The position numbers were made by a program, and so were the translations under genes. Under the pieces are notes generated by a model that was given only the letters and a program-made list of their open reading frames with translations, ran no database searches and had not been told where the DNA came from. From assembly GCA_013151585.1 (NCBI GenBank), contig JAADHY010000282.1:1-7908 (forward strand): a DNA stretch of 7,908 nt, given 5' to 3'. Of the stretch, positions 1-5,778 are shown piece by piece (the first letter of the stretch is position 1; every line of letters starts with the position of its first letter). This DNA is from Planctomycetota bacterium (GTDB lineage Bacteria; Planctomycetota; Planctomycetia; Planctomycetales; Planctomycetaceae).

Positions 1-384
1 AACGCCAATCAAGTCCGACAAGGACTCGATACTTTGCCCCTCGACTCGATCGACCTGCTGATCATTGAAAACGTCGGAAACCTGATCTGCCCGGTCGGCA
101 TGGATTTGGGCCAGGATGCCAAAGTCGGCCTCTTCAGTGTGACCGACGGCGATGACAAACCGGCCAAGCATCCGTACGTGGTTCTGGAATCTGAGATTCT
201 CTTGCTCAACAAGATCGACCTGTTGCCGCACGTCCCGTTCGACCTTAACACCTTCCGGTCCGACATCCGCTCGATCCGCGAGGATGTGCCCATTCTGGAG
301 GTTTCGGCGCTCAGCGGTGAGGGGCTCGACGGGTGGCTCAACTGGCTCCGCAAAGTCGTTCGCCGCAAGAGTCAAACCGAGTGA
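1..384 (+). CDS. hypB: HypB, hydrogenase nickel-incorporation GTPase (C-terminal part)
   Basis: HypB is a cytoplasmic GTPase that works with HypA to deliver nickel to the large subunit of Ni-Fe hydrogenase. The reading frame is open from base 1, so the N-terminus, with the P-loop and any His-rich nickel-storage stretch, lies outside the window. The 127 visible residues carry the HypB signature ENVGNLICP (visible residues 23-31). Its Cys corresponds to a metal-site cysteine of the family's G domain. Next come SVTDGDDKPAKHP, the guanine-specificity motif NKIDL (70-74) and the SALSGEG segment (102-108) followed by WLNWL. UreG, the related urease GTPase, lacks ENVGNL-CP, so HypB is the better call. 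The stop is TGA at 382-384. No other hyp gene follows; the next gene is on the opposite strand, so HypB ends its transcription unit here. Confidence 0.95.
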   Translation, partial: NANQVRQGLDTLPLDSIDLLIIENVGNLICPVGMDLGQDAKVGLFSVTDGDDKPAKHPYVVLESEILLLNKIDLLPHVPFDLNTFRSDIRSIREDVPILEVSALSGEGLDGWLNWLRKVVRRKSQTE

Positions 385-726
385 ACCGGCGCGATAGTGC
401 CCGCGGTGGCGGGTGGCTGGGGGCGAACGAAGTGAACCCCGAGGCGGTCGATTTTCGGGCGCGCTGCGCTCGACTGCGGCTCCTCCGGCCGTTTCTCGTC
501 GTGTCTCATTTTTTGTGCGCAAATGGCCAATCCTGGCCTGATGAGGTTCCTCACGCCGAGGCTGCGGTGACAATGCGTAAGACACTCTGAGGAAAGGGCT
601 TGCGAACGACTCTGGCGTCCTCTCGCGTCTTGAGAAACGCCGTCAGCTCACAAGGGAAACGGTCTGTCTGGGACAGCGGCACTCTTTCTTGATCCCTGCG
701 TTCTCGGCGTCTCGGCACGGAAATCA
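385..726. other. Convergent gap after hypB; one hairpin, no gene seen
   Basis: These 342 bases separate the ends of two convergent genes. The short open frames in them have no recognisable protein content. Two structures can be seen. A hairpin at 455-473 has 8-bp arms (TCGGGCGC / GCGCTCGA, one G-U pair) around a GCT loop. It could end hypB transcription, but no T-run follows it. A weaker dyad at 664-676 (CTGTC TGG GACAG) is followed by a pyrimidine-rich stretch, CTCTTTCTT. The segment at about 411-440 (GGTGGCTGGGGGCGAACGAA then GTGAACCCC) resembles intergenic repeats I recall from planctomycete genomes, but it occurs only once in this window. Confidence 0.45.
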
Positions 727-1958
727 TCAACCGCTTGAGTCTTTCAGATCGCAACTGGCCCCCGGTTCCTGCGGGGGTAGGTACAGGCCGTCTTGCACTT
801 CAGCGGGCTGACAGAACCGGTCCCGCAGGTGTGGTATGTACTCGAGCAGCACTTTCTCCAGCCCCAGCACAACGTGATTGAATAAAACTAGGTGCTGGTG
901 CAGTTGGCCGACGTCGCCCACATGGGGGACGACCTTTTGTCCGAACTTGCGCGCCAAAAGACTGACCGCAATGAACTCGCTGACCCCAGCCACTCGCGTC
1001 GCGTCTACTTGAATAAACTGGATGGCGCGGGCTTGCATGTAGTTTTTGAAAACGACTCGATTCGGCACGTGTTCCCCACCGGCCAGGGCGGTCGGCGCGA
1101 TGGCGTCCGCGAGGCGTTTGTGTCCGAGCACGTCGTCGGGATGCGTGGGCTCCTCGATCCAATACGCGTCGAGCTGGGCCAGGCGAGGGCAGATGTCGAA
1201 GGCTTTGGGAAGTGACCAGGCTTGATTGGCGTCGAACATCAGGCGGACTTCGTCACCGACTGCCCGACGCACCCGCTCGGCTCGCCGTACATCCCGTTCG
1301 GAATCCGGCGCGCCCACTTTCCTGCTCGTAATCCAGCGTCGAGCGCTCGCCGAGCATTTTCCACGAGCTGTTCGTCGCTGTACGAGTACCAACCGACCGA
1401 GGTGTCGTAACCAGGATAGCCGGTTCGCGTCACTTCGAGCCGCTGTTCGCGGCCGTCGATGTTCTCTTCGATGAGCTGCTTGGCTTGCTTCGGCGTCAAC
1501 TCATCTTCCAGGTAGCTCAAGTCCAGCAACCGGACAATCTGTTCCGGAGACAATTCCAACAAAAGCCGCCACAAGGGGAGGTCCCACGCTTTCGCCCACA
1601 GGTCGAAGCATGCGTTGGTCAGCGAGGCCAAAGCCAAGTGCATGACGCCTTTGTGCGGACCCAGCCAGCGCAATTGATGATGGTCGGCCAGTTCCTTCGA
1701 CATCGCGCCCCAGTCGGCCATAAGCTCATCGACGTCCTTGCCCAACAGCGGTTCGCGCAGCAGCTCGATGGCCCGACAAACCAAATCGTTGCCCGCTCCC
1801 AACGTGAAGGCTAAGCCCGTCCCGACCAGTTTGGTATCGGTTTCGATCCGTGTGACCGCGTACGAGTAGACCGGAGCCGCGTGAACGGCGTCGGATCCTT
1901 GGCCATACTGCAAAGGGAAACGAACGTCCTGCGCCGTAATCCGTGTGATGTGTGGCAT
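727..1958 (-). pseudogene. L-fuconate dehydratase-like enolase-superfamily gene, frameshifted
   Basis: Members of this family dehydrate acid sugars such as L-fuconate, using a Mg2+-stabilised enolate in a TIM barrel. The N-terminal part (ATG at 1958; GAGG at 1966-1969, 7 nt upstream) reads DVRFP, GSDA, LRWLGPHKGVMHLA, SYLEDELTP and GYPGYDTSVGWYSYSDEQL, matching the capping domain and early barrel. After DAGLRA at about 1323 the homology jumps to another frame. It continues with KVGAPDSERDVRRAERVR, the metal ligands in FDANQ, WIEEPT and GGEH, then QVDATR and the catalytic His in VPHVGDVG, to a TGA at 727-729. The two parts total about 409 residues, close to family length (about 430). From the family pattern G-F-T-x-F-K-L-K-V-G, about 7 nt are missing near 1318-1326, including the first Lys of K-x-K. 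Everything else looks intact, so either a recent inactivating deletion or an assembly error would explain it. Substrate assignment is by family resemblance only. Confidence 0.85.
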
Positions 1959-1993
1959 CGATTCGCCTCGTCCAGAATTCGGTGAGTCCGGTT

Positions 1994-2023
1994 AGCCACG
2001 CAGAAGCACCCACCTGCGTGGTT
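1994..2023. promoter_or_regulatory. Inverted repeat upstream of the dehydratase gene
   Basis: A perfect 8-bp inverted repeat, CCACGCAG (1996-2003) and CTGCGTGG (2014-2021), encloses a 10-nt loop. A G-U and an A-U pair can extend it to 1994-2023. It begins 36 bp upstream of the start codon at 1958. No T-run follows on either strand, so an intrinsic terminator is unlikely. It could be an operator or a leader hairpin for the dehydratase; that role is inference. Confidence 0.45.
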
Positions 2024-2080
2024 CGTAACGATCGCTGGGCCCGACGCGGACGGGCAGCCGCAGTTTCTCGGTACAAAAGC

Positions 2081-2115
2081 CGGTATCAGCATACCGACGT
2101 TGCGGCAGTTCTGCC
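2081..2115. promoter_or_regulatory. Two adjacent dyads in the divergent gap
   Basis: CGGTAT CAGC ATACCG at 2081-2096 is a perfect 6-bp hairpin. On the minus strand it is followed, two bases later, by TTTT (2078-2075), so it resembles a weak leftward terminator. GGCAG TT CTGCC at 2104-2115 is a second perfect dyad with 5-bp arms. The arms of the two do not resemble each other. Both lie between the divergent dehydratase and GroES genes, where an operator or antisense terminator is plausible. No function can be read directly. Confidence 0.35.
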
Positions 2116-2164
2116 AACGGGAGCGATCGGCACGACTCCGGCTTGGGAACAATCCGCGTTGGGC

Positions 2165-2193
2165 TTTTCGCTGGCCGCGGGCGTTCCTAGAAT
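2165..2193 (+). promoter_or_regulatory. Candidate sigma70-type promoter for the GroES gene
   Basis: TAGAAT at 2188-2193 matches five of six bases of the -10 consensus. TTTTCG at 2165-2170 is a poor -35 at 17-nt spacing. Transcription would begin near 2200, giving a leader of about 95 nt before the ATG at 2296. I see no CIRCE element (the HrcA operator common upstream of groES), so HrcA-type heat-shock control is not indicated here. Confidence 0.35.
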
Positions 2194-2201
2194 TCGTGTG
2201 G

Positions 2202-2225
2202 ACGGAGGAGGCTCTGGGCCTCCGT
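2202..2225 (+). other. Hairpin at the start of the GroES leader
   Basis: ACGGAGG (2202-2208) and CCTCCGT (2219-2225) form a perfect 7-bp stem with a 10-nt loop. If the candidate promoter just upstream is used, the stem lies at or within a few bases of the 5' end of the mRNA, where hairpins are known to protect transcripts in other bacteria. The arm contains an AGG-rich, ribosome-binding-like stretch, but it is too far from the ATG at 2296 to act as one. Confidence 0.4.
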
Positions 2226-2295
2226 GGATGCAGTGCGTGTTGTGTCGAGCGATGGGATCATTCGGCCCAGCATTTTCGAGCGTACGAAGATTCCG

Positions 2296-2700
2296 ATGAC
2301 GAACGAAGGAGCCAACACCTTGACCGAGTTTGTGGAACCTCTGGGCATGCGGGTGCTGATCCGCAAAGACGAGAGTCGCCAGCAAACTCGCGGAGGAATT
2401 GTTTTGCCCGATCAGGCGGAGATCCCGACGATTACAGGCCGGATCGTGGAAATCAGCGCGCAAATCGAGAACGACGACGATTTCCCGATTGCAAAGTACG
2501 ACAAGGTGCTCTTTCATCCGAAAAACGCGATTCCGGTCGATTTCGAGGCGGACAACCTGCTGTATGTTGTGCCGATTGAAGACGTGGTGGCGGTTTTCCG
2601 GCGCTCGCCCGCTCCCAAGCCTTCCGTCCACGACGATGAGGTCGGCGAAGACCTGGAACCGCTCGACGATCTGGACGAGACGGACGATTTGGATGAGTGA
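2296..2700 (+). CDS. groES: GroES-family co-chaperonin with acidic C-terminal tail
   Basis: The product is a 134-residue GroES/Cpn10-type co-chaperonin, which caps GroEL and helps cytoplasmic proteins fold. Residues 14-22 (EPLGMRVLI) form the first conserved strand. The mobile loop spans about 24-40 and keeps the hydrophobic GroEL-binding triplet in GGIVLP (33-38). KYDKVLF (68-73) and the closing VPIEDVVAVF (92-101) complete the fold. Usual members are about 95-100 residues. Here a linker at about 102-111 leads into a strongly acidic tail (112-134), rich in Asp and Glu with no positive charge after its opening His. ATG 2296 is chosen because homology starts just after it; a GTG at 2224 in the same frame would add 24 residues unlike GroES. 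The ribosome site is weak (GAAGA about 6 nt upstream). No groEL lies beside it, so this may be an additional or separately controlled GroES copy. Confidence 0.85.
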   Translation: MTNEGANTLTEFVEPLGMRVLIRKDESRQQTRGGIVLPDQAEIPTITGRIVEISAQIENDDDFPIAKYDKVLFHPKNAIPVDFEADNLLYVVPIEDVVAVFRRSPAPKPSVHDDEVGEDLEPLDDLDETDDLDE

Positions 2701-2779
2701 GCGTCAGCTCTCTCCAAGCCGCTGAACCGCTCCGGACGCGTCCTGGGCGGTCATCGCGGAAAACGTCCAGAGTGGCCGA

Positions 2780-2797
2780 GCACCGGGTGGACGGTGC
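2780..2797. other. Hairpin in the GroES/XdhC convergent gap
   Basis: GCACCG (2780-2785) and CGGTGC (2792-2797) form a perfect 6-bp stem around a 6-nt loop, 80 bases after the GroES stop. No T-run follows. It is one of three hairpins in this 222-bp convergent gap (2701-2922), which otherwise shows no gene. Confidence 0.4.
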
Positions 2798-2821
2798 CGT
2801 GCCAATCGGCAAAGGGAACCA

Positions 2822-2843
2822 CCTGCCCGCGGCAGGAGCTGCC
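2822..2843. other. Overlapping alternative hairpins in the convergent gap
   Basis: CCTGCC CGC GGCAGG (2822-2836) is a perfect 6-bp stem with a 3-nt loop. Its right arm can instead pair forward as GGCAG GAG CTGCC (2831-2843). The two hairpins are mutually exclusive. No T-run follows either one. A role in slowing or ending convergent transcription is inference. Confidence 0.4.
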
Positions 2844-2881
2844 AGCTTCCAGCAAACTTCTCCCTGCTGTTTCCCGGAGCT

Positions 2882-2905
2882 TGCAGCGCCGACCACGGCG
2901 CTGCA
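2882..2905. terminator. Strong hairpin after the xdhC stop; possible U-less terminator
   Basis: TGCAGCGCCG (2882-2891) and CGGCGCTGCA (2896-2905) form a perfect 10-bp GC-rich stem with an ACCA tetraloop, 17 bases beyond the stop codon of the leftward xdhC gene. The position fits a 3'-end structure shared by the two convergent genes. Neither strand has a T-tract after it, so it is not a standard intrinsic terminator. It may instead stabilise the mRNA 3' end. Confidence 0.45.
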
Positions 2906-2922
2906 TCGTGATCGGTGAGCGG

Positions 2923-4017
2923 TTACCGTCCAGACGTTTGAATCTCGTCAACAAGCGACGGGGGGCGCGCACGCTCGGGGACGCTGCCCAGGTTTCGGCA
3001 CGCGATCAGCTCGGCCACAATACTGACCGCAATCTCTGGCACGGTTTGCGAACCGATCGAGAAACCGATCGGCGCGTGAACTCGGACCAGCGATTCACGC
3101 GTCACGCCCGCGTGCAGCAAGTCCTCCAGAATCAACTTGATCTTCCGCTTGCTTCCGATCATGCCGATGTATCGGGCCGGTGTTTGAGCGAGATGGAAGA
3201 GCGCCTCTTCGTCGTGGTTGTGCCCTCGTGTGACAATGACGCACATCGTGTTTCTGGTGATGTCCAATTGGCGCAGGCCGTCCTCGATCGGAGCGACGAT
3301 AAGACGGCTGGCTGAAGGGAAACGTTGCTCATTGCAGTAGTCGTCTCGGTCGTCCAGCACCCAGACATCGAAGTCGACCTGCGCAGCTAGCTCAGCCACT
3401 TTCTGCCCGATGTGCCCCGCTCCGACGATCAGCAGTCGGCAGCGTTCTTGCTCGGTCAAGTAGGCCACGCCCTCGGCCACGTACGGTCGCGGGCGCTCCG
3501 ACAGCGGCTTCAGGTTTCGGCCGACCGACGGTGGCGCGTCCGTAGACGGGCGTCGCGCGACCAGGTGTCCCTCCGGATCGAACAGGAAACGGTCGCCCGC
3601 TCGTCCGCCGCCCGCCCGGTCGGCGTCCAATACGACGGCTTCCACGCAACCACGACCGGCCTCGACCAGCTCCAAATAAGTTTGGAAGTATTCCGCGCCG
3701 TCGGCCGAACGGATCGGATCGATCAGGAGCGTCATTCGACCGCCGCAGATCAACCCGTCGTCCCAGCCGTAATCGTTGTCGAGGTGAAAGGTCAGCAGGT
3801 CCCGGCCCGAGCCCTCCAAAAGTTGCAAGGCTCGGCGCTTGACCTCCGCCTCCACGCACCCGCCGCCCAGCGTGCCGACTTGTGATCCGTCCGCAAAGAT
3901 CAGCATGGCAGCGCCCGGCTTCTGTGGAGTGGACCCGCGGGTCTCGACCAATACGACTAAGGCGGCCGGCTGGTCCGCACGGATCGCTTCGATCGTTTGT
4001 CGCAAAACTTCTCGCAT
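2923..4017 (-). CDS. xdhC: XdhC/CoxI-family molybdenum hydroxylase maturation protein
   Basis: XdhC-type proteins bind molybdenum cofactor and pass it, after sulfuration, to xanthine dehydrogenase or related hydroxylases in the cytoplasm. From ATG 4017 the product has 364 residues and both expected halves. The N-terminal XdhC/CoxI domain contains GSTPQKPGA (28-36), TLGGGCVEAEV (49-59) and ICGG (90-93). The C-terminal Rossmann-type XdhC_C domain has VGAGHIGQ (198-205), LDDRDDYC (221-228), VTRGHNHDEEAL (262-273), YIGMIGSKRK (283-292) and HAPIGFSIGSQTVPEIAVSI (314-333). A GTG at 4122 would add 35 residues with no family resemblance, so ATG 4017 is preferred; GGGA lies 5 nt upstream and GAGG about 14 nt. 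No molybdenum hydroxylase subunit is in the window, so its client must be encoded elsewhere. A related family, the cytidylyl-transferase-linked XdhC variants, is unlikely because no such domain is present. Confidence 0.93.
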   Translation of the reverse strand: MREVLRQTIEAIRADQPAALVVLVETRGSTPQKPGAAMLIFADGSQVGTLGGGCVEAEVKRRALQLLEGSGRDLLTFHLDNDYGWDDGLICGGRMTLLIDPIRSADGAEYFQTYLELVEAGRGCVEAVVLDADRAGGGRAGDRFLFDPEGHLVARRPSTDAPPSVGRNLKPLSERPRPYVAEGVAYLTEQERCRLLIVGAGHIGQKVAELAAQVDFDVWVLDDRDDYCNEQRFPSASRLIVAPIEDGLRQLDITRNTMCVIVTRGHNHDEEALFHLAQTPARYIGMIGSKRKIKLILEDLLHAGVTRESLVRVHAPIGFSIGSQTVPEIAVSIVAELIACRNLGSVPERARPPSLVDEIQTSGR

Positions 4018-4499
4018 CGCGTCCCGTTCGACCTCATCGACAAAGAAGGAACTGACCAGGCCCCGGCGCGACCGAGCCGGCTGCTCCCTCGCCCCTGTGA
4101 GCCCGCAGACGGACGCGACCACGCTGTTGCTCAGCCGCGATCAAAAAAGCATTGTACGCTCCAGGCACGGCAGCGGGTACGTTCCCAGTCACTTCTTTGC
4201 GGAAAGCAGGGACGGAAGTCCGGACCAAGGCCCCTCTTCCCCGATTCGCCGCTGCGGCCGATTGGCCGCTCAACGAGTGGCGGGCATTTGCGCCGTAGCC
4301 GCGTAAGCTTCCGCGAATTATTCGGGATCAAGATGTCTGCCCTTGGCCCGTTTTCCTCGATGTCCCCATTCCTGGCTCCTGCGGGAACTGCTCCGGTTTT
4401 CCTCGGCTTGCCGTCAGACGGCCGTTGGCGAGCGGTCGCCGACATCGACCACTGGTTGTCGGTGGACGACTTCATAAGACCTGCCCGCAACAAAGGCGA
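4018..4499. other. Long gap between xdhC and DUF1573 gene; several dyads, no gene supported
   Basis: About 480 bases without a supportable gene. Open frames cross it on both strands, but their translations are Arg/Pro/Ser-rich with no family resemblance. On the minus strand TACAAT (4156-4151) matches five of six -10 bases, but I find no convincing -35; it could start xdhC mRNA with a leader of about 125 nt. An A6 run at 4143-4148 lies beside it. Perfect dyads occur at 4254-4269 (GCGGCC GATT GGCCGC), 4313-4323 (CGAAT T ATTCG) and 4410-4422 (GCCGTCAGACGGC). A short GGAC GGAA GTCC stem (4210-4221) has a GNRA-type loop but matches no RNA family I know. Confidence 0.4.
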
Positions 4500-4559
4500 T
4501 TTCCGACATGGGTTTTGCGGAATCTGCGGTTTCCGACTGAGAAAGCCACTCGTCGGAAA
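4500..4559. promoter_or_regulatory. Three TTTCCGAC sites upstream of the DUF1573 promoter
   Basis: TTTCCGAC occurs at 4500-4507 and again at 4530-4537, exactly 30 bp apart. Its reverse complement GTCGGAAA is at 4552-4559, so sites two and three form a perfect 8-bp inverted repeat. That hairpin can extend through GAG (4539-4541) and CTC (4549-4551) past a one-base bulge. The last site ends 9 bp before the -35 hexamer at 4569. The arrangement looks like a multi-site operator for an activator or repressor. The regulator is not identifiable. Confidence 0.5.
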
Positions 4560-4568
4560 AACACAGTG

Positions 4569-4597
4569 TTGACATCCGGACGCGGCAGAACTAATCT
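4569..4597 (+). promoter_or_regulatory. Sigma70-like promoter for the DUF1573 gene
   Basis: TTGACA (4569-4574) is a perfect -35 hexamer. TAATCT (4592-4597), 17 nt downstream, keeps the most important -10 bases (first T, second A, last T). Transcription would start near 4604 and give a leader of about 110 nt before the ATG at 4716. This is the best promoter match in the window. Confidence 0.6.
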
Positions 4598-4628
4598 CGC
4601 GCTGGCGACGAGTCGATAGAAGGGCTGG

Positions 4629-4655
4629 GCCGGTGTTTGCCGGATGCGGACCGGC
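4629..4655 (+). other. Inverted repeat in the DUF1573 leader
   Basis: GCCGGT (4629-4634) and ACCGGC (4650-4655) can pair across a 15-nt loop, about 25 nt after the expected transcription start. The structure ends 45 nt before the ribosome site. A regulatory role is possible but unsupported by any known riboswitch pattern. Confidence 0.3.
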
Positions 4656-4715
4656 GACATGTATGTTCCTATGATCGTTGCCGGAAGGAGAAACTAGGCA
4701 GAGGGACCGGAATCC

Positions 4716-5735
4716 ATGACCCGCTTTGCACAACAGACAATCGCGCTGGGACTTTCCGCCTGGTTGGCGCTGCTGGGAGCCTCCGTCGCAAAAGGACAGG
4801 CGGCGGATTGGGCGGAGAAGATGTTTGAAGCACGGAGCCATGACTTCGGCGTGGTGGCACGCGGTTCGGACGTGCGGTATCGCTTCAAGCTGAAGAACAT
4901 CTATCAGCAGACCGTTCATATCGCGAGCGTGCAAAAAACGTGCGGTTGTACCGAGGCCCGGATCAGCAAGACGACACTGCAGCCAGGCGAGACGGCCTAC
5001 ATCGAAGTGGAGATGGACACTCGGCGCTTCATTCATCGAAAGGATTCGAACGTCATCGTTACGTTTGACGCGCCCTATTACGCGCAGGTCTATCTGCCCA
5101 TCACCGCCTACATTCGGACGGATGTGGTCGTGACTCCGGGGTCGGCCAACTTTGGGACGGTGGAGCAGGGCAAGAGTTCCCAGGTCAAGTTGGATGTCGC
5201 CTATGCCGGGCGACACGATTGGAAAATCCTCCGGGTCGAACCCGACAGCGAGCACGTGGAAGCACGAGCCGTCGAGACGCGGCGCGAGGGCATGTACGTG
5301 AACTACGACTTGATCGTCACGCTAAAACCCACCGCACCGCCTGGGCTTTTCCGAAGTCAGATCATCCTCGTGACCGACGATCAAAACGGATCCCGCGTTC
5401 CGGTCCTGGTCGAAGCACGCATCGAGGCTGAGTACACGGTCATGCCGGCCGTGGTGTCGCTCGGTATTTTGCATCCCGGTGAGAGGAAGATGGTGAACGT
5501 CGTCGTCAAGGGGCGCAAACCGTTCAAGATCGAAAAGATCGAATGCGAAGTGGGTGAGCCGACTTTCAAAGTCCGGCTCCCGAAAACCGCTCAAACGGTT
5601 CACGTGTTGCCGCTGACGGTGGTCGCCCCCGAAAAACCGGGAACGATCTCTGAAACGTTCACGCTGACGATCGCTGGGGAGTCGGCCGCGGTCACCTTCA
5701 AAGTGTATGGCAAGATCGCCGGCCCCGGGACGTGA
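4716..5735 (+). CDS. Exported protein with three DUF1573-type Ig-like domains
   Basis: The product has 339 residues and is probably exported to the periplasm or cell surface. Residues 1 to about 29 form a signal peptide: a short basic start, a hydrophobic core LGLSAWLALLGASVA, then a likely cleavage site within AKGQAA. Three beta-rich modules follow. The first (about 37-130) is a classic DUF1573 domain with FGVV (44-47) and the hallmark CGCTEA (76-81). The second and third begin at FGTV (146-149) and LGIL (249-252) with the same F/LG-x-V/L-x-x-G pattern but lack the cysteine motif. DUF1573 domains belong with the ASH/HYDIN-like Ig folds; no biochemical function is established. ATG 4716 starts the signal peptide, with GAGGG 10 nt upstream. 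It is a single-gene unit, convergent with thiG across 43 bp (5736-5778). Adhesion, envelope scaffolding or thiol chemistry at the two Cys would all be guesses. Confidence 0.88.
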   Translation: MTRFAQQTIALGLSAWLALLGASVAKGQAADWAEKMFEARSHDFGVVARGSDVRYRFKLKNIYQQTVHIASVQKTCGCTEARISKTTLQPGETAYIEVEMDTRRFIHRKDSNVIVTFDAPYYAQVYLPITAYIRTDVVVTPGSANFGTVEQGKSSQVKLDVAYAGRHDWKILRVEPDSEHVEARAVETRREGMYVNYDLIVTLKPTAPPGLFRSQIILVTDDQNGSRVPVLVEARIEAEYTVMPAVVSLGILHPGERKMVNVVVKGRKPFKIEKIECEVGEPTFKVRLPKTAQTVHVLPLTVVAPEKPGTISETFTLTIAGESAAVTFKVYGKIAGPGT

Positions 5736-5778
5736 GACTCGGAAACACCGCAACGGAGCGACTCGCTTGCCCAGTGCC

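Noticed and set aside
2224..2295. N-terminal extension of GroES from a GTG at 2224
   Set aside because: The added residues have no GroES similarity, and the GTG lies in the right arm of a leader hairpin. ATG 2296 precedes the conserved strand by the usual short distance.
1959..2295. CIRCE (HrcA) operator upstream of groES
   Set aside because: No TTAGCACTC-N9-GAGTGCTAA-like repeat is present; the dyads there have unrelated arms.
4018..4122. N-terminal extension of XdhC from a GTG at 4122
   Set aside because: The extra 35 residues look unlike XdhC, whereas ATG 4017 starts directly at the family's N-terminal helix.
4201..4226. Resemblance to part of the SRP RNA or RNase P RNA (GGAAGTCCGGACC)
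   Set aside because: Only a few bases match. The conserved GGAAGCAGCC order of SRP RNA and the other RNase P core elements are absent.
3997..4572. A 191-codon plus-strand open frame between xdhC and the DUF1573 gene
   Set aside because: It begins inside the xdhC coding region on the other strand, has no ribosome site, no family resemblance and Arg/Pro/Ser-rich composition. It also runs through the repeated operator-like sites.
4131..5255. A 374-codon open frame on the minus strand
   Set aside because: Most of it is antisense to the DUF1573 gene, whose frame has a signal peptide and domain motifs. The antisense translation has no recognisable domain and odd composition.
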